From positions 1-7,443 of the forward strand of contig JAEEGN010000105.1 in NCBI GenBank assembly GCA_016280345.1: a stretch of DNA of 7,443 bases. Direction: 5' to 3'. The translations under genes and the position numbers were made by a program. Source of the DNA: Selenomonadaceae bacterium. Lineage in GTDB: Bacteria; Bacillota; Negativicutes; Selenomonadales; Selenomonadaceae. This document shows positions 1-5,771 of this stretch, piece after piece (positions within the stretch are counted from its first letter, which is position 1; each line of letters opens with the position of its first letter). Below the pieces are notes generated by a model. It was not told where the DNA came from and searched no databases. It worked only from the letters and a program-made list of their open reading frames with translations.

Positions 1-132
1 CCGGGCAATCTCCGTCAAAAGCGTTTCCGCTTCCGTCGTCGTGAGCTCATCCACAGCTTTGGCCCCGGCGTCGCGATAGCAGTGAGCGCATTTCAGGTTG
101 CAGGCGTTGGTCGTGTTCCAGGAAACGATCAT
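1..132 (-). CDS. nirJ2: NirJ2-like radical SAM protein, N-terminal 44 codons (cut by window edge)
   Basis: Only the first 44 codons are inside the window; the gene continues past base 1. The start is ATG at 132-130, preceded by GAGGAG inside the end of nirJ1. The protein opens with a short strand (MIVSWN) and runs directly into the radical SAM cluster motif CxxxCxxC at C11, C15 and C18, followed by YRDAG. Having the cysteine motif this close to the N terminus is what I remember for NirJ2-type proteins, as against NirJ1, which has about 35 extra leading residues. The family binds a 4Fe-4S cluster and S-adenosylmethionine and acts on tetrapyrroles. In organisms without cytochrome cd1 nitrite reductase the likely reaction is the last step of the siroheme-dependent heme pathway (AhbD-like decarboxylation of Fe-coproporphyrin), which is inference. 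The start overlaps the nirJ1 stop as ATGA, so the two are co-transcribed and probably translationally coupled. SPASM cysteines cannot be examined because the rest of the gene is missing. Confidence 0.83.
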   Translation of the reverse strand, partial: MIVSWNTTNACNLKCAHCYRDAGAKAVDELTTTEAETLLTEIAR

Positions 133-1307
133 AGGCCAATCTCCTCGTCTGTCAGATAGCAGGCCGGATCTGAAGCCCAGAAATCACCGGTTTTCGCCTC
201 GGCACGGGTGCGGAAGTTGCCGTTGCAGACAGCAAGGAAACGGCACCGGGCGCAACGCCCCTTGAGCAGGGATTGGCGTTCCTTGAGGCCTGCCAGGAGC
301 GGCTGGTTTGAGGTGTCTTTCCAAATCTCGCTGAATTTTCGCTCTCTTACATTGCCGAAGGTATGGTGCTGGGTGAATTGATCGGGATGCACGTTCCCTT
401 CGGGGTCGACCTCACCGAAGGCGATGCCGGAACGATTGCCGCCGTTCATGGAGAGGAAATGCCAGACCTGCCGGGCCAGGGAATCGTTCTTTTCCGCCTT
501 TGCTTTGAGATAGAGATAGACGCCATCGCAGTGATTATCGACGGTCAGTATCTCCTTTTTCAGTCCACGGGCTTCGAAATCGCGGGTGCGGCGGACGATG
601 GTGTCGACCGCCCGTCGGGCCTCCGCCGGGGTTACGTCTTCTTCCGTCATGGCCTGACCTCGTCCGGAATAGACGAGATGGTAAAAGCAAGCGCGGTCAA
701 TGCTTTTCTCCTCGATGAAATCGAAGATGGCGTCGAGCTCCTGTACGTTATGAGCGTTGATGGTGAAGCGGAGGCCCACACGCTGCCCGACAGCCACGCA
801 GTTTTCAATCCCCCGCATGGCCGCTTCGTAAGCACCGGGCTTTCCACGGAAAGTGTCGTTGACGTCTGCCAGCCCATCCAGGGAAACGCCGACATAGGCG
901 ATGCCGATTTTCTTGATTCGTTGCGCCGCTTCCTTCGTAATCAGCGTGCCGTTCGTGGAAAGAGTCGGTCGCACTCCGCGCTCTTTGGCATAGGCCGCGA
1001 GCTCATAGAAGTCTGGCCGGATCAGGGGCTCGCCGCCGGAAAACAGCAGGGCCGGCGTCCGCATCTCCGCCAGGTCGTCGATAAATGCCCGGGCTTCCTC
1101 AGTGGTGAGTTCCCCACGGTGGTGAGTGGCGTCGGCATCCATATAACAGTGGCGGCATTTCAGATTGCAGGTTCGTGTCATGTTCCAGACCACGACCGGA
1201 CCGCGGCCCGCGGAAGTCCCGTGTTTCATACGGGCGGATTCCGGTTGGTAGCGCAACTCGTCGCCGTCGTATTCCGAGCCGAAGAGCAGTTTTGTAACGC
1301 TGATCAT
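129..1307 (-). CDS. nirJ1: NirJ1-like radical SAM/SPASM protein, tetrapyrrole (heme) biosynthesis
   Basis: This is a 392-residue cytoplasmic radical SAM enzyme. The radical SAM 4Fe-4S motif CxxxCxxC is C47, C51, C54 (TCNLKCRHCY). The SAM-binding GGEP is at 91-94 and STNGT at 117-121. A C-terminal SPASM-like region holds C352, C355, C361 and C383 for a second cluster, ending in DPACYLTDEEIGL. The open frame extends upstream to 1442, but I chose ATG at 1307: it gives the family-typical MISVTKLLFG opening and has GGGAGG six bases upstream, while the extension is low-complexity and overlaps RNA hairpins. Databases often call such proteins 'heme d1 biosynthesis' by homology to NirJ. In Firmicutes lacking nirS, NirJ1/NirJ2 pairs are thought to correspond to AhbC/AhbD, which remove the acetate side chains of Fe-didecarboxysiroheme and then oxidise the propionates to give heme. 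No nirS is visible here, but the neighbourhood to the left is cut off. It is second in a probable tetR-nirJ1-nirJ2 operon and overlaps nirJ2 by 4 nt. Confidence 0.9.
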   Translation of the reverse strand: MISVTKLLFGSEYDGDELRYQPESARMKHGTSAGRGPVVVWNMTRTCNLKCRHCYMDADATHHRGELTTEEARAFIDDLAEMRTPALLFSGGEPLIRPDFYELAAYAKERGVRPTLSTNGTLITKEAAQRIKKIGIAYVGVSLDGLADVNDTFRGKPGAYEAAMRGIENCVAVGQRVGLRFTINAHNVQELDAIFDFIEEKSIDRACFYHLVYSGRGQAMTEEDVTPAEARRAVDTIVRRTRDFEARGLKKEILTVDNHCDGVYLYLKAKAEKNDSLARQVWHFLSMNGGNRSGIAFGEVDPEGNVHPDQFTQHHTFGNVRERKFSEIWKDTSNQPLLAGLKERQSLLKGRCARCRFLAVCNGNFRTRAEAKTGDFWASDPACYLTDEEIGL

Positions 1308-1332
1308 CCATGGCCTCCCAGAATATGAGGAA

Positions 1333-1372
1333 CCGCTGACGCCCGGAAGGAAATCCCGCCCGGCGCCAGCGG
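1333..1372 (-). other. 11-bp stem-loop just upstream of the nirJ1 ribosome site
   Basis: The arms 1372-1362 (CCGCTGGCGCC) and 1343-1333 (GGCGTCAGCGG) pair over 11 bp with a single G-U, around an 18-nt loop. The loop contains CCTTCC (1350-1345), which could pair with the ribosome site GGGAGG at 1319-1314 with one G-U. The 5' arm can alternatively fold into a compact hairpin GGCGCC-GCT-GGCGCC (1376-1362). The two folds exclude each other, which is the sort of geometry used by switching leaders. The pairing is seen; the regulatory role is inferred. Confidence 0.45.
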
Positions 1373-1385
1373 CGCCTTTGAATTT

Positions 1386-1454
1386 GCAGATAGTGGCTGG
1401 TCTTGCCATTTGTCTGCGATTGAGCAGGATTGCCGTTTTCACCGGCCACCCTGC
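1386..1454 (-). other. Two tandem RNA hairpins of matching architecture
   Basis: On the minus strand, hairpin I (1454-1424) is GCAGG, internal loop GTG, GCCG, 7-nt loop GTGAAAA, CGGC, internal loop AAT, CCTGC. Six bases later, hairpin II (1417-1386) is GCAGA, CAAA, TGGC, 7-nt loop AAGACCA, GCCA, CTA, TCTGC. Both therefore have a 5-bp lower stem, a small internal loop, a 4-bp upper stem and a 7-nt apical loop, and the base pairs differ between them in compensatory fashion (G-C against A-T, GCCG/CGGC against TGGC/GCCA). That points to selection on structure or to an old duplication. Hairpin I begins ten bases after the tetR stop codon. I do not recognise the element as a known riboswitch class. 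Confidence 0.5.
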
Positions 1455-1464
1455 GGTCTTTTCG

Positions 1465-2076
1465 TCAAGTGTTTTCGCGCGGTTCCAGGCCGCTGAGAAG
1501 AAGATCGATCTTCAGCCGAACATTTTCCGTAAACGGGTAGGGAAGCGAGCTGAAGGACGCTGCCTGGAAAATCGAGTGGAACATCTCTGTCACCAGCTCA
1601 GCGGAGATTTCCGTGCGGAACTCGCCTCTGGCCTGGCCGTATTTCACCAGCTCCACGAAGACTGATTTGAAAGCCGGCGCGAGTTTTGGGTGTTCAGCGG
1701 CCCGTTTTCGTGGCAGGGCGGAGCGGTCGGCGGCGCTCAGGAAAAGCGGTAAGACGAAGCGGTTTTCCTCGAGTTGTTCCGCTGTGTCCAATATGATCTC
1801 CCGCAACACGGCTGACGCGACCCGTTCTTCTTCCATGAGTTGCTTCGCCTTGGTCCGGGTCTTTTCCACCAGCTGGTCCAGAAGGCAAAGGAGCAAAGCC
1901 TCCTTTGACTCGAAGTAATTGTAGAACGTACCGATGCCCAGATTCGCGGTGTTCATGATATCGGCGATCGAAGTTTCGCGAACCCCTTTTGCCATGAACT
2001 GCCCTACCGCCGCTGACAGGATTGTCTGCTTGGATTGCAGTTTCTTGCGCTCACGGCGTCCCATGATACCGTCCAT
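1465..2076 (-). CDS. TetR/AcrR-family transcriptional regulator
   Basis: This is a 203-residue one-component regulator, the usual TetR length. The N-terminal helix-turn-helix domain spans about residues 10-60, with the recognition region TSIADIMNTANLGIGTFYNYF at about 35-55 followed by the characteristic FxSKEALL. The C-terminal part (about 65-200) is all-helical, poorly conserved and would bind the ligand and form the dimer; nothing in it identifies the ligand. I chose ATG at 2076 because GGAGGGGG lies seven bases upstream; a TTG start at 2112 and an ATG at 2064 are possible but have weaker signals. It is read in the same direction as nirJ1-nirJ2 and diverges from mfd. A dyad lies in the spacer of its own promoter, so negative autoregulation is likely, and read-through would put the heme genes under it. 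A ligand such as heme or a tetrapyrrole intermediate would be logical from context (heme-responsive TetR proteins such as HrtR and PefR exist) but is not shown by the sequence. Confidence 0.9.
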   Translation of the reverse strand: MDGIMGRRERKKLQSKQTILSAAVGQFMAKGVRETSIADIMNTANLGIGTFYNYFESKEALLLCLLDQLVEKTRTKAKQLMEEERVASAVLREIILDTAEQLEENRFVLPLFLSAADRSALPRKRAAEHPKLAPAFKSVFVELVKYGQARGEFRTEISAELVTEMFHSIFQAASFSSLPYPFTENVRLKIDLLLSGLEPRENT

Positions 2077-2175
2077 ACGATTTCCCCCTCCATTATCACA
2101 TTGCTCATACAATCACTGCGGGGCGTTCTCTGTCTACGGGATAAACCCTACCATGTATCCTATCCCTGCCCCCTG
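2077..2175 (-). promoter_or_regulatory. 5' leader of the tetR transcript, with short tandem repeats
   Basis: The leader would be roughly 99 nt if transcription starts about seven bases after the -10 box. Its first part carries two short perfect tandem repeats: GGCAGGG twice (2177-2164) and GGATA twice (2165-2156). The second group can pair with TATCC(C) at 2143-2138 to give a 5-6 bp stem-loop. No known riboswitch motif is seen. The start site is predicted, not measured. Confidence 0.4.
2084..2091 (-). promoter_or_regulatory. Ribosome binding site of the TetR gene
   Basis: GGAGGGGG lies seven bases before ATG 2076. This decides the start: neither the TTG at 2112 nor the ATG at 2064 has a comparable purine-rich site at proper spacing. 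Confidence 0.75.
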
Positions 2176-2181
2176 CCTTTT

Positions 2182-2210
2182 ATTATATCGGAAATGGTTT
2201 CATTTTTAAA
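2182..2210 (-). promoter_or_regulatory. Sigma-A promoter for tetR(-nirJ1-nirJ2)
   Basis: On the minus strand the -35 box is TTTAAA at 2210-2205 (4 of 6 to TTGACA) and the -10 box is a consensus TATAAT at 2187-2182, separated by exactly 17 bp. Predicted start of transcription is near 2175. With no terminator visible between tetR and nirJ1 this promoter probably serves all three genes. Confidence 0.7.
2192..2205. promoter_or_regulatory. Candidate TetR-family operator (dyad in the promoter spacer)
   Basis: AAATG-N4-CATTT is a perfect 5-bp inverted repeat lying between the -35 and -10 boxes of the tetR promoter and touching the last base of the -35. TetR-family repressors commonly bind dyads placed in this way to block polymerase. 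The half-sites are short, so chance symmetry in AT-rich DNA is possible. I find no second copy near the mfd promoter. Confidence 0.4.
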
Positions 2211-2343
2211 GACTTTTTGAAGGATTATGGAAAAAATTCTTCCTCTTAGGAGAAAGGATAGTTCAAATAATCAACCTGACGTCTGTTGTAAATCATTATT
2301 CGGGCCCGGAAAACAAGTAGAGGGCCTGGCGTCTGTAGTCTGC
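2211..2343. other. Intergenic DNA between divergent promoters, with a 15-bp direct repeat pair
   Basis: No gene is supported here. A 72-codon open frame runs from 2227 to 2445 but passes through the mfd promoter and has no recognisable protein. The notable content is a direct repeat: CCTGACGTCTGTTGT at 2275-2289 and CCTGGCGTCTGTAGT at 2325-2339, 13 of 15 identical and exactly 50 bp apart. The second copy ends four bases before the mfd -35 box. A short palindrome CGGGCCCG lies between them, at about 2301-2308. Confidence 0.45.
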
Positions 2344-2372
2344 TTGACGGGAAGAAGCGGCTTGGATATAAT
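2344..2372 (+). promoter_or_regulatory. Near-consensus sigma-A promoter for mfd-mazG
   Basis: The -35 box is TTGACG at 2344-2349 (5 of 6) and the -10 box is TATAAT at 2367-2372 (6 of 6), with a 17-bp spacer. Transcription should start near 2379, giving a leader of about 65 nt before the mfd ATG at 2445. This is the strongest promoter visible in the window and would also carry mazG, whose start overlaps the mfd stop. Confidence 0.85.
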
Positions 2373-2388
2373 GAGACAAGCAATAGGC

Positions 2389-2422
2389 AAGGGGCTGCCG
2401 TACTTCCCGGCGGGCCCCTTTT
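2389..2422 (+). promoter_or_regulatory. Terminator-like hairpin in the mfd leader
   Basis: AAGGGGC (2389-2395) pairs with GCCCCTT (2414-2420) and GCCG (2397-2400) with CGGC (2408-2411), with a T-G pair and one bulged G between, around a 7-nt loop. The 3' side ends in TTTT (2419-2422) followed by GG. It lies wholly between the predicted start site (about 2379) and the mfd ribosome site GGGAGGA (2434-2440). The stem is terminator-like, but the U-run is short. It could be an attenuator, a pause site or a stabilising 5' hairpin. Confidence 0.45.
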
Positions 2423-2444
2423 GGCGTGAATCCGGGAGGAAATA

Positions 2445-5400
2445 ATGAAGGCACTTTTAACGGCAATGCGTCAGGAGAATTCGGTGGCGCGCCTTGTCGA
2501 ATGGTTTGAGAAGAAGCGAGGGCAGGGATTCATCTACGGGATGGGCGGCGCCTTCAAGCACGCGGCGGTGGCGTCGGCTTTTGTCGCATCGCCGCAACCA
2601 CTCGTTATCCTTGTCCGGGATCAGGCGGCGGCGGCAGAGTGGGCGGAGGATCTTGCGACACTTCTTCCTGCCGTGGCGGTAATGGAGCTGACAGAGGCCG
2701 ATTTGGCTTCATTCGCGGCGGCAGCCAAAGGCGTAGAGCTTATGGCCCGGCGTATGGATACCCTGGGCCGTTTGGCGCAGGGGGATCCGATTATTGTTCT
2801 GGCATCAGCCGGAGCCACAGTTCAGAAGGGAATCTCCCGGAAGAATTTCGAGCTTCTTCGTCTTCGCCTGGCGCTCGGTGATGCCATCGAGCGGGAGGAG
2901 TTGCTGGCGCGCCTGATACGGCTCGGCTACGAGCGGGTAGAAGAGGTGGAATGCATCGGGCAGTTCAGCTCCCGGGGAGGGATTGTCGATGTTTTCCCAA
3001 TCAATGCGACGTTGCCGGTCCGGGTGGAATTTTTCGATGATGAAATCGACTCGTTGCGGGAGTTTTCCCTGGAGACGAAACGCTCCCTGAAAAATATAAA
3101 GGAAATCAGTGTACTGCCGTTATCGGACGAGGGAACGGAAGATTCGTCGGAGTTGTTCCTCTCCTATATGGCCGGAGAGGGAACGGTATTTTTCGACGAA
3201 CCGATGCATATCCGCGAGAAGATCCTGCAGGTCAGCCGGGAGAATCCTGAGGACAAGGATCGCATCTTCACCTGGGAGCAGCTTGTAGCCGGAGCGGCGG
3301 AGCATAATGTGATCTATTCCGCTCTGATGCTGCAACGGATTCATGGGGTGGAGCCGGTAGAAATCATCAGCGCTACGGTTCGGGCTGTCACGTCGTATCA
3401 GCGGCAGTTCGATCTTCTGACGGACGACCTCCGGGCTTGGTTGGAACAGAAGGCGGCGCCGCTCCTTCTCATGGGGGGGGAGGGAAAGGCGGAGGCCTTG
3501 CGGGAAACCCTGGCGGGCCGTCGATTGGCCTCGGTGTTTATGCCGCATCCCGATCGACTCCTTCATGGTACGATTCTGATAACAGAGGGAAGGCTCAGCA
3601 ACGGTTTTGAGTTGCCAGCGGCTAAGTTGGTCGTCATTTCGGAGAAAGATATCTTCGGCTCTCAGAAAAAGCGGCTTCGTCGACCGTCTGTACCGGATGA
3701 ACGGAAAATATCGCATTTTCGGGAGATACATGAGGGCGATTACGTCGTCCATATCAATCACGGGATTGGCAAGTATCTGGGCGTCGTGACCCTGGAGACC
3801 GGAGGCGTGAAGCGGGATTACCTGCATATCCGGTATGGCGGCGATGATAAGATTTTCGTGCCAACAGACCAGGTGCAGCTTTTGCAGAAATACATCGGCG
3901 CGGAAGGAGAAGCGCCCCGGCTGTCGCGGCTGACCGGCGGGGAATGGACGAAGGCGAAGGCGAAGGCCAGGGCGTCAGTGGAAAGCATCGCCAAAGACCT
4001 CATCCGCCTTTATGCTGCCCGCCGGGAAGCCACGGGCATCGCTTACCCGGAGGACACGCTCTGGCAGCGGGAGTTCGAGGAAGCGTTTCCCTTTGAGGAA
4101 ACGCCGGACCAGCTGGCAGCGGTGCAGGACATCAAGAAAGATATGGAAAAGCCGGTGCCGATGGACCGCCTGGTTTGTGGTGATGTTGGATTCGGCAAGA
4201 CAGAGGTGGCGCTTCGGGCAGCTTTCAAGGCGGTGATGGGGAACCGGCAGGTGGCGGTGCTAGTGCCGACAACGGTTTTGGCACAACAACATTATCAGAC
4301 GTTCACAGAGCGGTTCCTTCCCTTCGGTCCGGTGGTTGATGTCATCTGTCGCTTTCGTACAGCGGCGGAGCAGCGGGCGACATTGGAAAAGGTCAGCGAA
4401 GGGCGGGTCGATATCCTGATTGGAACCCATGCCTTACTTAACGCTCGCCGGGTCCATTTCAATAAACTAGGGTTGTTGATTGTTGATGAAGAGCAGCGGT
4501 TCGGCGTCAAGCAGAAGGAGAAGATCAAGCAACTCGCGGCGGGCATTGATGTCCTGACGCTTTCCGCCACGCCGATTCCCCGGACGCTTCACATGTCGCT
4601 GGTTGGAGCACGGGATATGAGCATCATCGAGACGCCGCCGGCAGAACGGTACCCAATCCAGACCTACGTGATTGAAGCTAATGACGCTGTGATAGCCCGG
4701 GCAATCCGCCGGGAGATGAAGCGGGGCGGTCAGATTTATTTCATCTATAATCGGATCGAGACCATCGACCGGATGCGGCGTCATCTCGGGGAAATCGTTC
4801 CCGAGGCCCGGATCGAGACCGCTCACGGTCAGATGACAGAGGCGATTCTGGAACGGGTAATGATGGATTTCTATGAGGGAAACTACGATATCCTCCTTTC
4901 TACCAGTATCGTGGAAAACGGACTGGATGTGGCCAACGCTAATACCATCATCGTCTATGACGCCGACAGATTCGGGCTGTCCCAGCTATATCAGATGCGG
5001 GGGCGTGTAGGACGCTCCCACAGTATGGCGTTTGCGTATTTCGTTTATCAGCGGGACAAGGTGCTTTCGGAAACGGCAGAGAAACGCCTGCAGGCGATGA
5101 AGGAATTCGCAGAGCTCGGGGCCGGCTTCAAGATCGCTATGCGGGATCTGGAGATCCGGGGGGCGGGTGACCTTCTGGGGGCACAGCAGCACGGGCATAT
5201 CGTCAGTGTCGGCTTTGAGATGTATTGCCGCCTCCTGGATGAGGCGGTCCGTTCTCTCAAGACGGGAGAACCGGTCCGGGAAACGCCGGACCCGGTCATC
5301 GACCTTCCGGTGGAGGCGTACATTGACGGTGGTTATATTGACGATCCCATGCACAAGATAGAGGTATATCAGCGCATCGCCGCGGTCCGGGAGGAAGAGC

Positions 5401-5771
5401 AGATTGCGCGGCTTTATGACGACCTGCTGGATCGCTTCGGCGAACCCACGGCACCGGTGTTGCGTCTCTTGGAGGTGGCACAGATTAAGAATTATGCCCG
5501 CCGCCTGGGGGTGAAGTCCATTCTGGAGAAGCCTGGCCGTATTGATTTGACGCTTTTGTCGGAGCATGACGTGAAGTCGGAGGCTTTGGCCCGTACACGC
5601 GAGATTTTTGGGAAGGGACTGCAGATATTGCCGACGCAGCAGCTTATCCGGGTTCCGCTTTCGGCGATCGTTGCGCGGGACCGTCTGGGCTTTCTCCGAC
5701 GGCTCCTGGAGTCCTTGACGGGTGAGGAACCGGCCCAGAGCATACAATATGAGGAAAAGAGGCGAAGATGA
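2445..5771 (+). CDS. mfd: Transcription-repair coupling factor Mfd
   Basis: Mfd is a DNA translocase that recognises RNA polymerase stalled at a lesion, pushes it off and recruits UvrA to start nucleotide excision repair. The 1108 residues are slightly short of the common 1150-1180 but all domains are present. The UvrB-like module (about 1-340) has a degenerate nucleotide loop near 32-39 and GQFSSRGG at 172-179. The RNA-polymerase-interacting CarD-like domain starts near D432 (DYVVHINHGIGKYLG). The RecG-like motor has Walker A GDVGFGKT at 579-586 (K585), DEEQ at 681-684, SATP at 707-710 and QMRGRVGR at 850-857. The translocation (TRG) motif GAGDLLG is at 906-912, followed by the C-terminal regulatory domain. 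The ATG at 2445 follows GGGAGGA at good distance. It is first in an operon with mazG. Odd points are a G8 run at 3473-3480 and a three-fold GAAGGC repeat at 3950-3967 in the linker before the motor. Confidence 0.98.
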   Translation: MKALLTAMRQENSVARLVEWFEKKRGQGFIYGMGGAFKHAAVASAFVASPQPLVILVRDQAAAAEWAEDLATLLPAVAVMELTEADLASFAAAAKGVELMARRMDTLGRLAQGDPIIVLASAGATVQKGISRKNFELLRLRLALGDAIEREELLARLIRLGYERVEEVECIGQFSSRGGIVDVFPINATLPVRVEFFDDEIDSLREFSLETKRSLKNIKEISVLPLSDEGTEDSSELFLSYMAGEGTVFFDEPMHIREKILQVSRENPEDKDRIFTWEQLVAGAAEHNVIYSALMLQRIHGVEPVEIISATVRAVTSYQRQFDLLTDDLRAWLEQKAAPLLLMGGEGKAEALRETLAGRRLASVFMPHPDRLLHGTILITEGRLSNGFELPAAKLVVISEKDIFGSQKKRLRRPSVPDERKISHFREIHEGDYVVHINHGIGKYLGVVTLETGGVKRDYLHIRYGGDDKIFVPTDQVQLLQKYIGAEGEAPRLSRLTGGEWTKAKAKARASVESIAKDLIRLYAARREATGIAYPEDTLWQREFEEAFPFEETPDQLAAVQDIKKDMEKPVPMDRLVCGDVGFGKTEVALRAAFKAVMGNRQVAVLVPTTVLAQQHYQTFTERFLPFGPVVDVICRFRTAAEQRATLEKVSEGRVDILIGTHALLNARRVHFNKLGLLIVDEEQRFGVKQKEKIKQLAAGIDVLTLSATPIPRTLHMSLVGARDMSIIETPPAERYPIQTYVIEANDAVIARAIRREMKRGGQIYFIYNRIETIDRMRRHLGEIVPEARIETAHGQMTEAILERVMMDFYEGNYDILLSTSIVENGLDVANANTIIVYDADRFGLSQLYQMRGRVGRSHSMAFAYFVYQRDKVLSETAEKRLQAMKEFAELGAGFKIAMRDLEIRGAGDLLGAQQHGHIVSVGFEMYCRLLDEAVRSLKTGEPVRETPDPVIDLPVEAYIDGGYIDDPMHKIEVYQRIAAVREEEQIARLYDDLLDRFGEPTAPVLRLLEVAQIKNYARRLGVKSILEKPGRIDLTLLSEHDVKSEALARTREIFGKGLQILPTQQLIRVPLSAIVARDRLGFLRRLLESLTGEEPAQSIQYEEKRRR
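3473..3480 (+). repeat. G8 homopolymer tract inside mfd
   Basis: Eight consecutive G encode part of LLLMGGEGK around residues 342-348, between the UvrB-like module and the polymerase-interacting domain. Gain or loss of one G would shift the frame and remove the polymerase-binding and motor domains. The reading frame is intact in this copy. Confidence 0.9.
3950..3967 (+). repeat. Three tandem GAAGGC hexamers in mfd
   Basis: The repeat encodes the basic-small alternation KAKAKA in the linker helix between the polymerase-interacting domain and the motor. Length changes here would keep the reading frame. It is probably a consequence of the amino-acid pattern of this helix. Confidence 0.85.

Larger units (their letters stand above)
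1308..1464 (-). promoter_or_regulatory. Structured spacer/leader between tetR and nirJ1
   Basis: These 157 nt separate the tetR stop from the nirJ1 start, far more than the 4-nt overlap used at the next junction. Read on the minus strand they hold two tandem hairpins (1454-1386), an 11-bp stem (1372-1333) and the nirJ1 ribosome site GGGAGG at 1319-1314, six bases before the ATG. There is no T-run after any stem, so none looks like a finished intrinsic terminator. I see no convincing promoter. The arrangement suggests control of nirJ1 at translation or by RNA processing, allowing nirJ1-nirJ2 to be expressed differently from tetR on the same transcript. This is inference from pairing read by eye. 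Confidence 0.5.

Noticed and set aside
363..1328. 321-codon open frame on the plus strand
   Set aside because: It lies wholly opposite nirJ1, whose radical SAM and SPASM motifs and ribosome site are convincing. Its product has no recognisable domain and reflects codon bias of the true strand.
1308..1442. In-frame N-terminal extension of nirJ1 to ATG 1442
   Set aside because: It would precede the family-typical MISVTKLLFG start, overlaps the hairpins, and ATG 1307 has GGGAGG at six bases.
1386..1464. Resemblance to a cobalamin riboswitch (GGTGAAAA and AGCCACT words)
   Set aside because: The words do not come in the right order or spacing, and no B12 box is found; the local pairing is instead two simple hairpins.
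2077..2112. Longer TetR protein from TTG 2112
   Set aside because: TTG with no good ribosome site, against ATG 2076 with GGAGGGGG.
2227..2445. 72-codon open frame ending at the mfd start (TAATG)
   Set aside because: It contains the mfd promoter and leader hairpin, has a weak ribosome site and no recognisable protein. The TAATG overlap is probably chance.
4986..5747. 253-codon open frame on the minus strand
   Set aside because: Antisense shadow of the mfd C-terminal region, with no recognisable domain.
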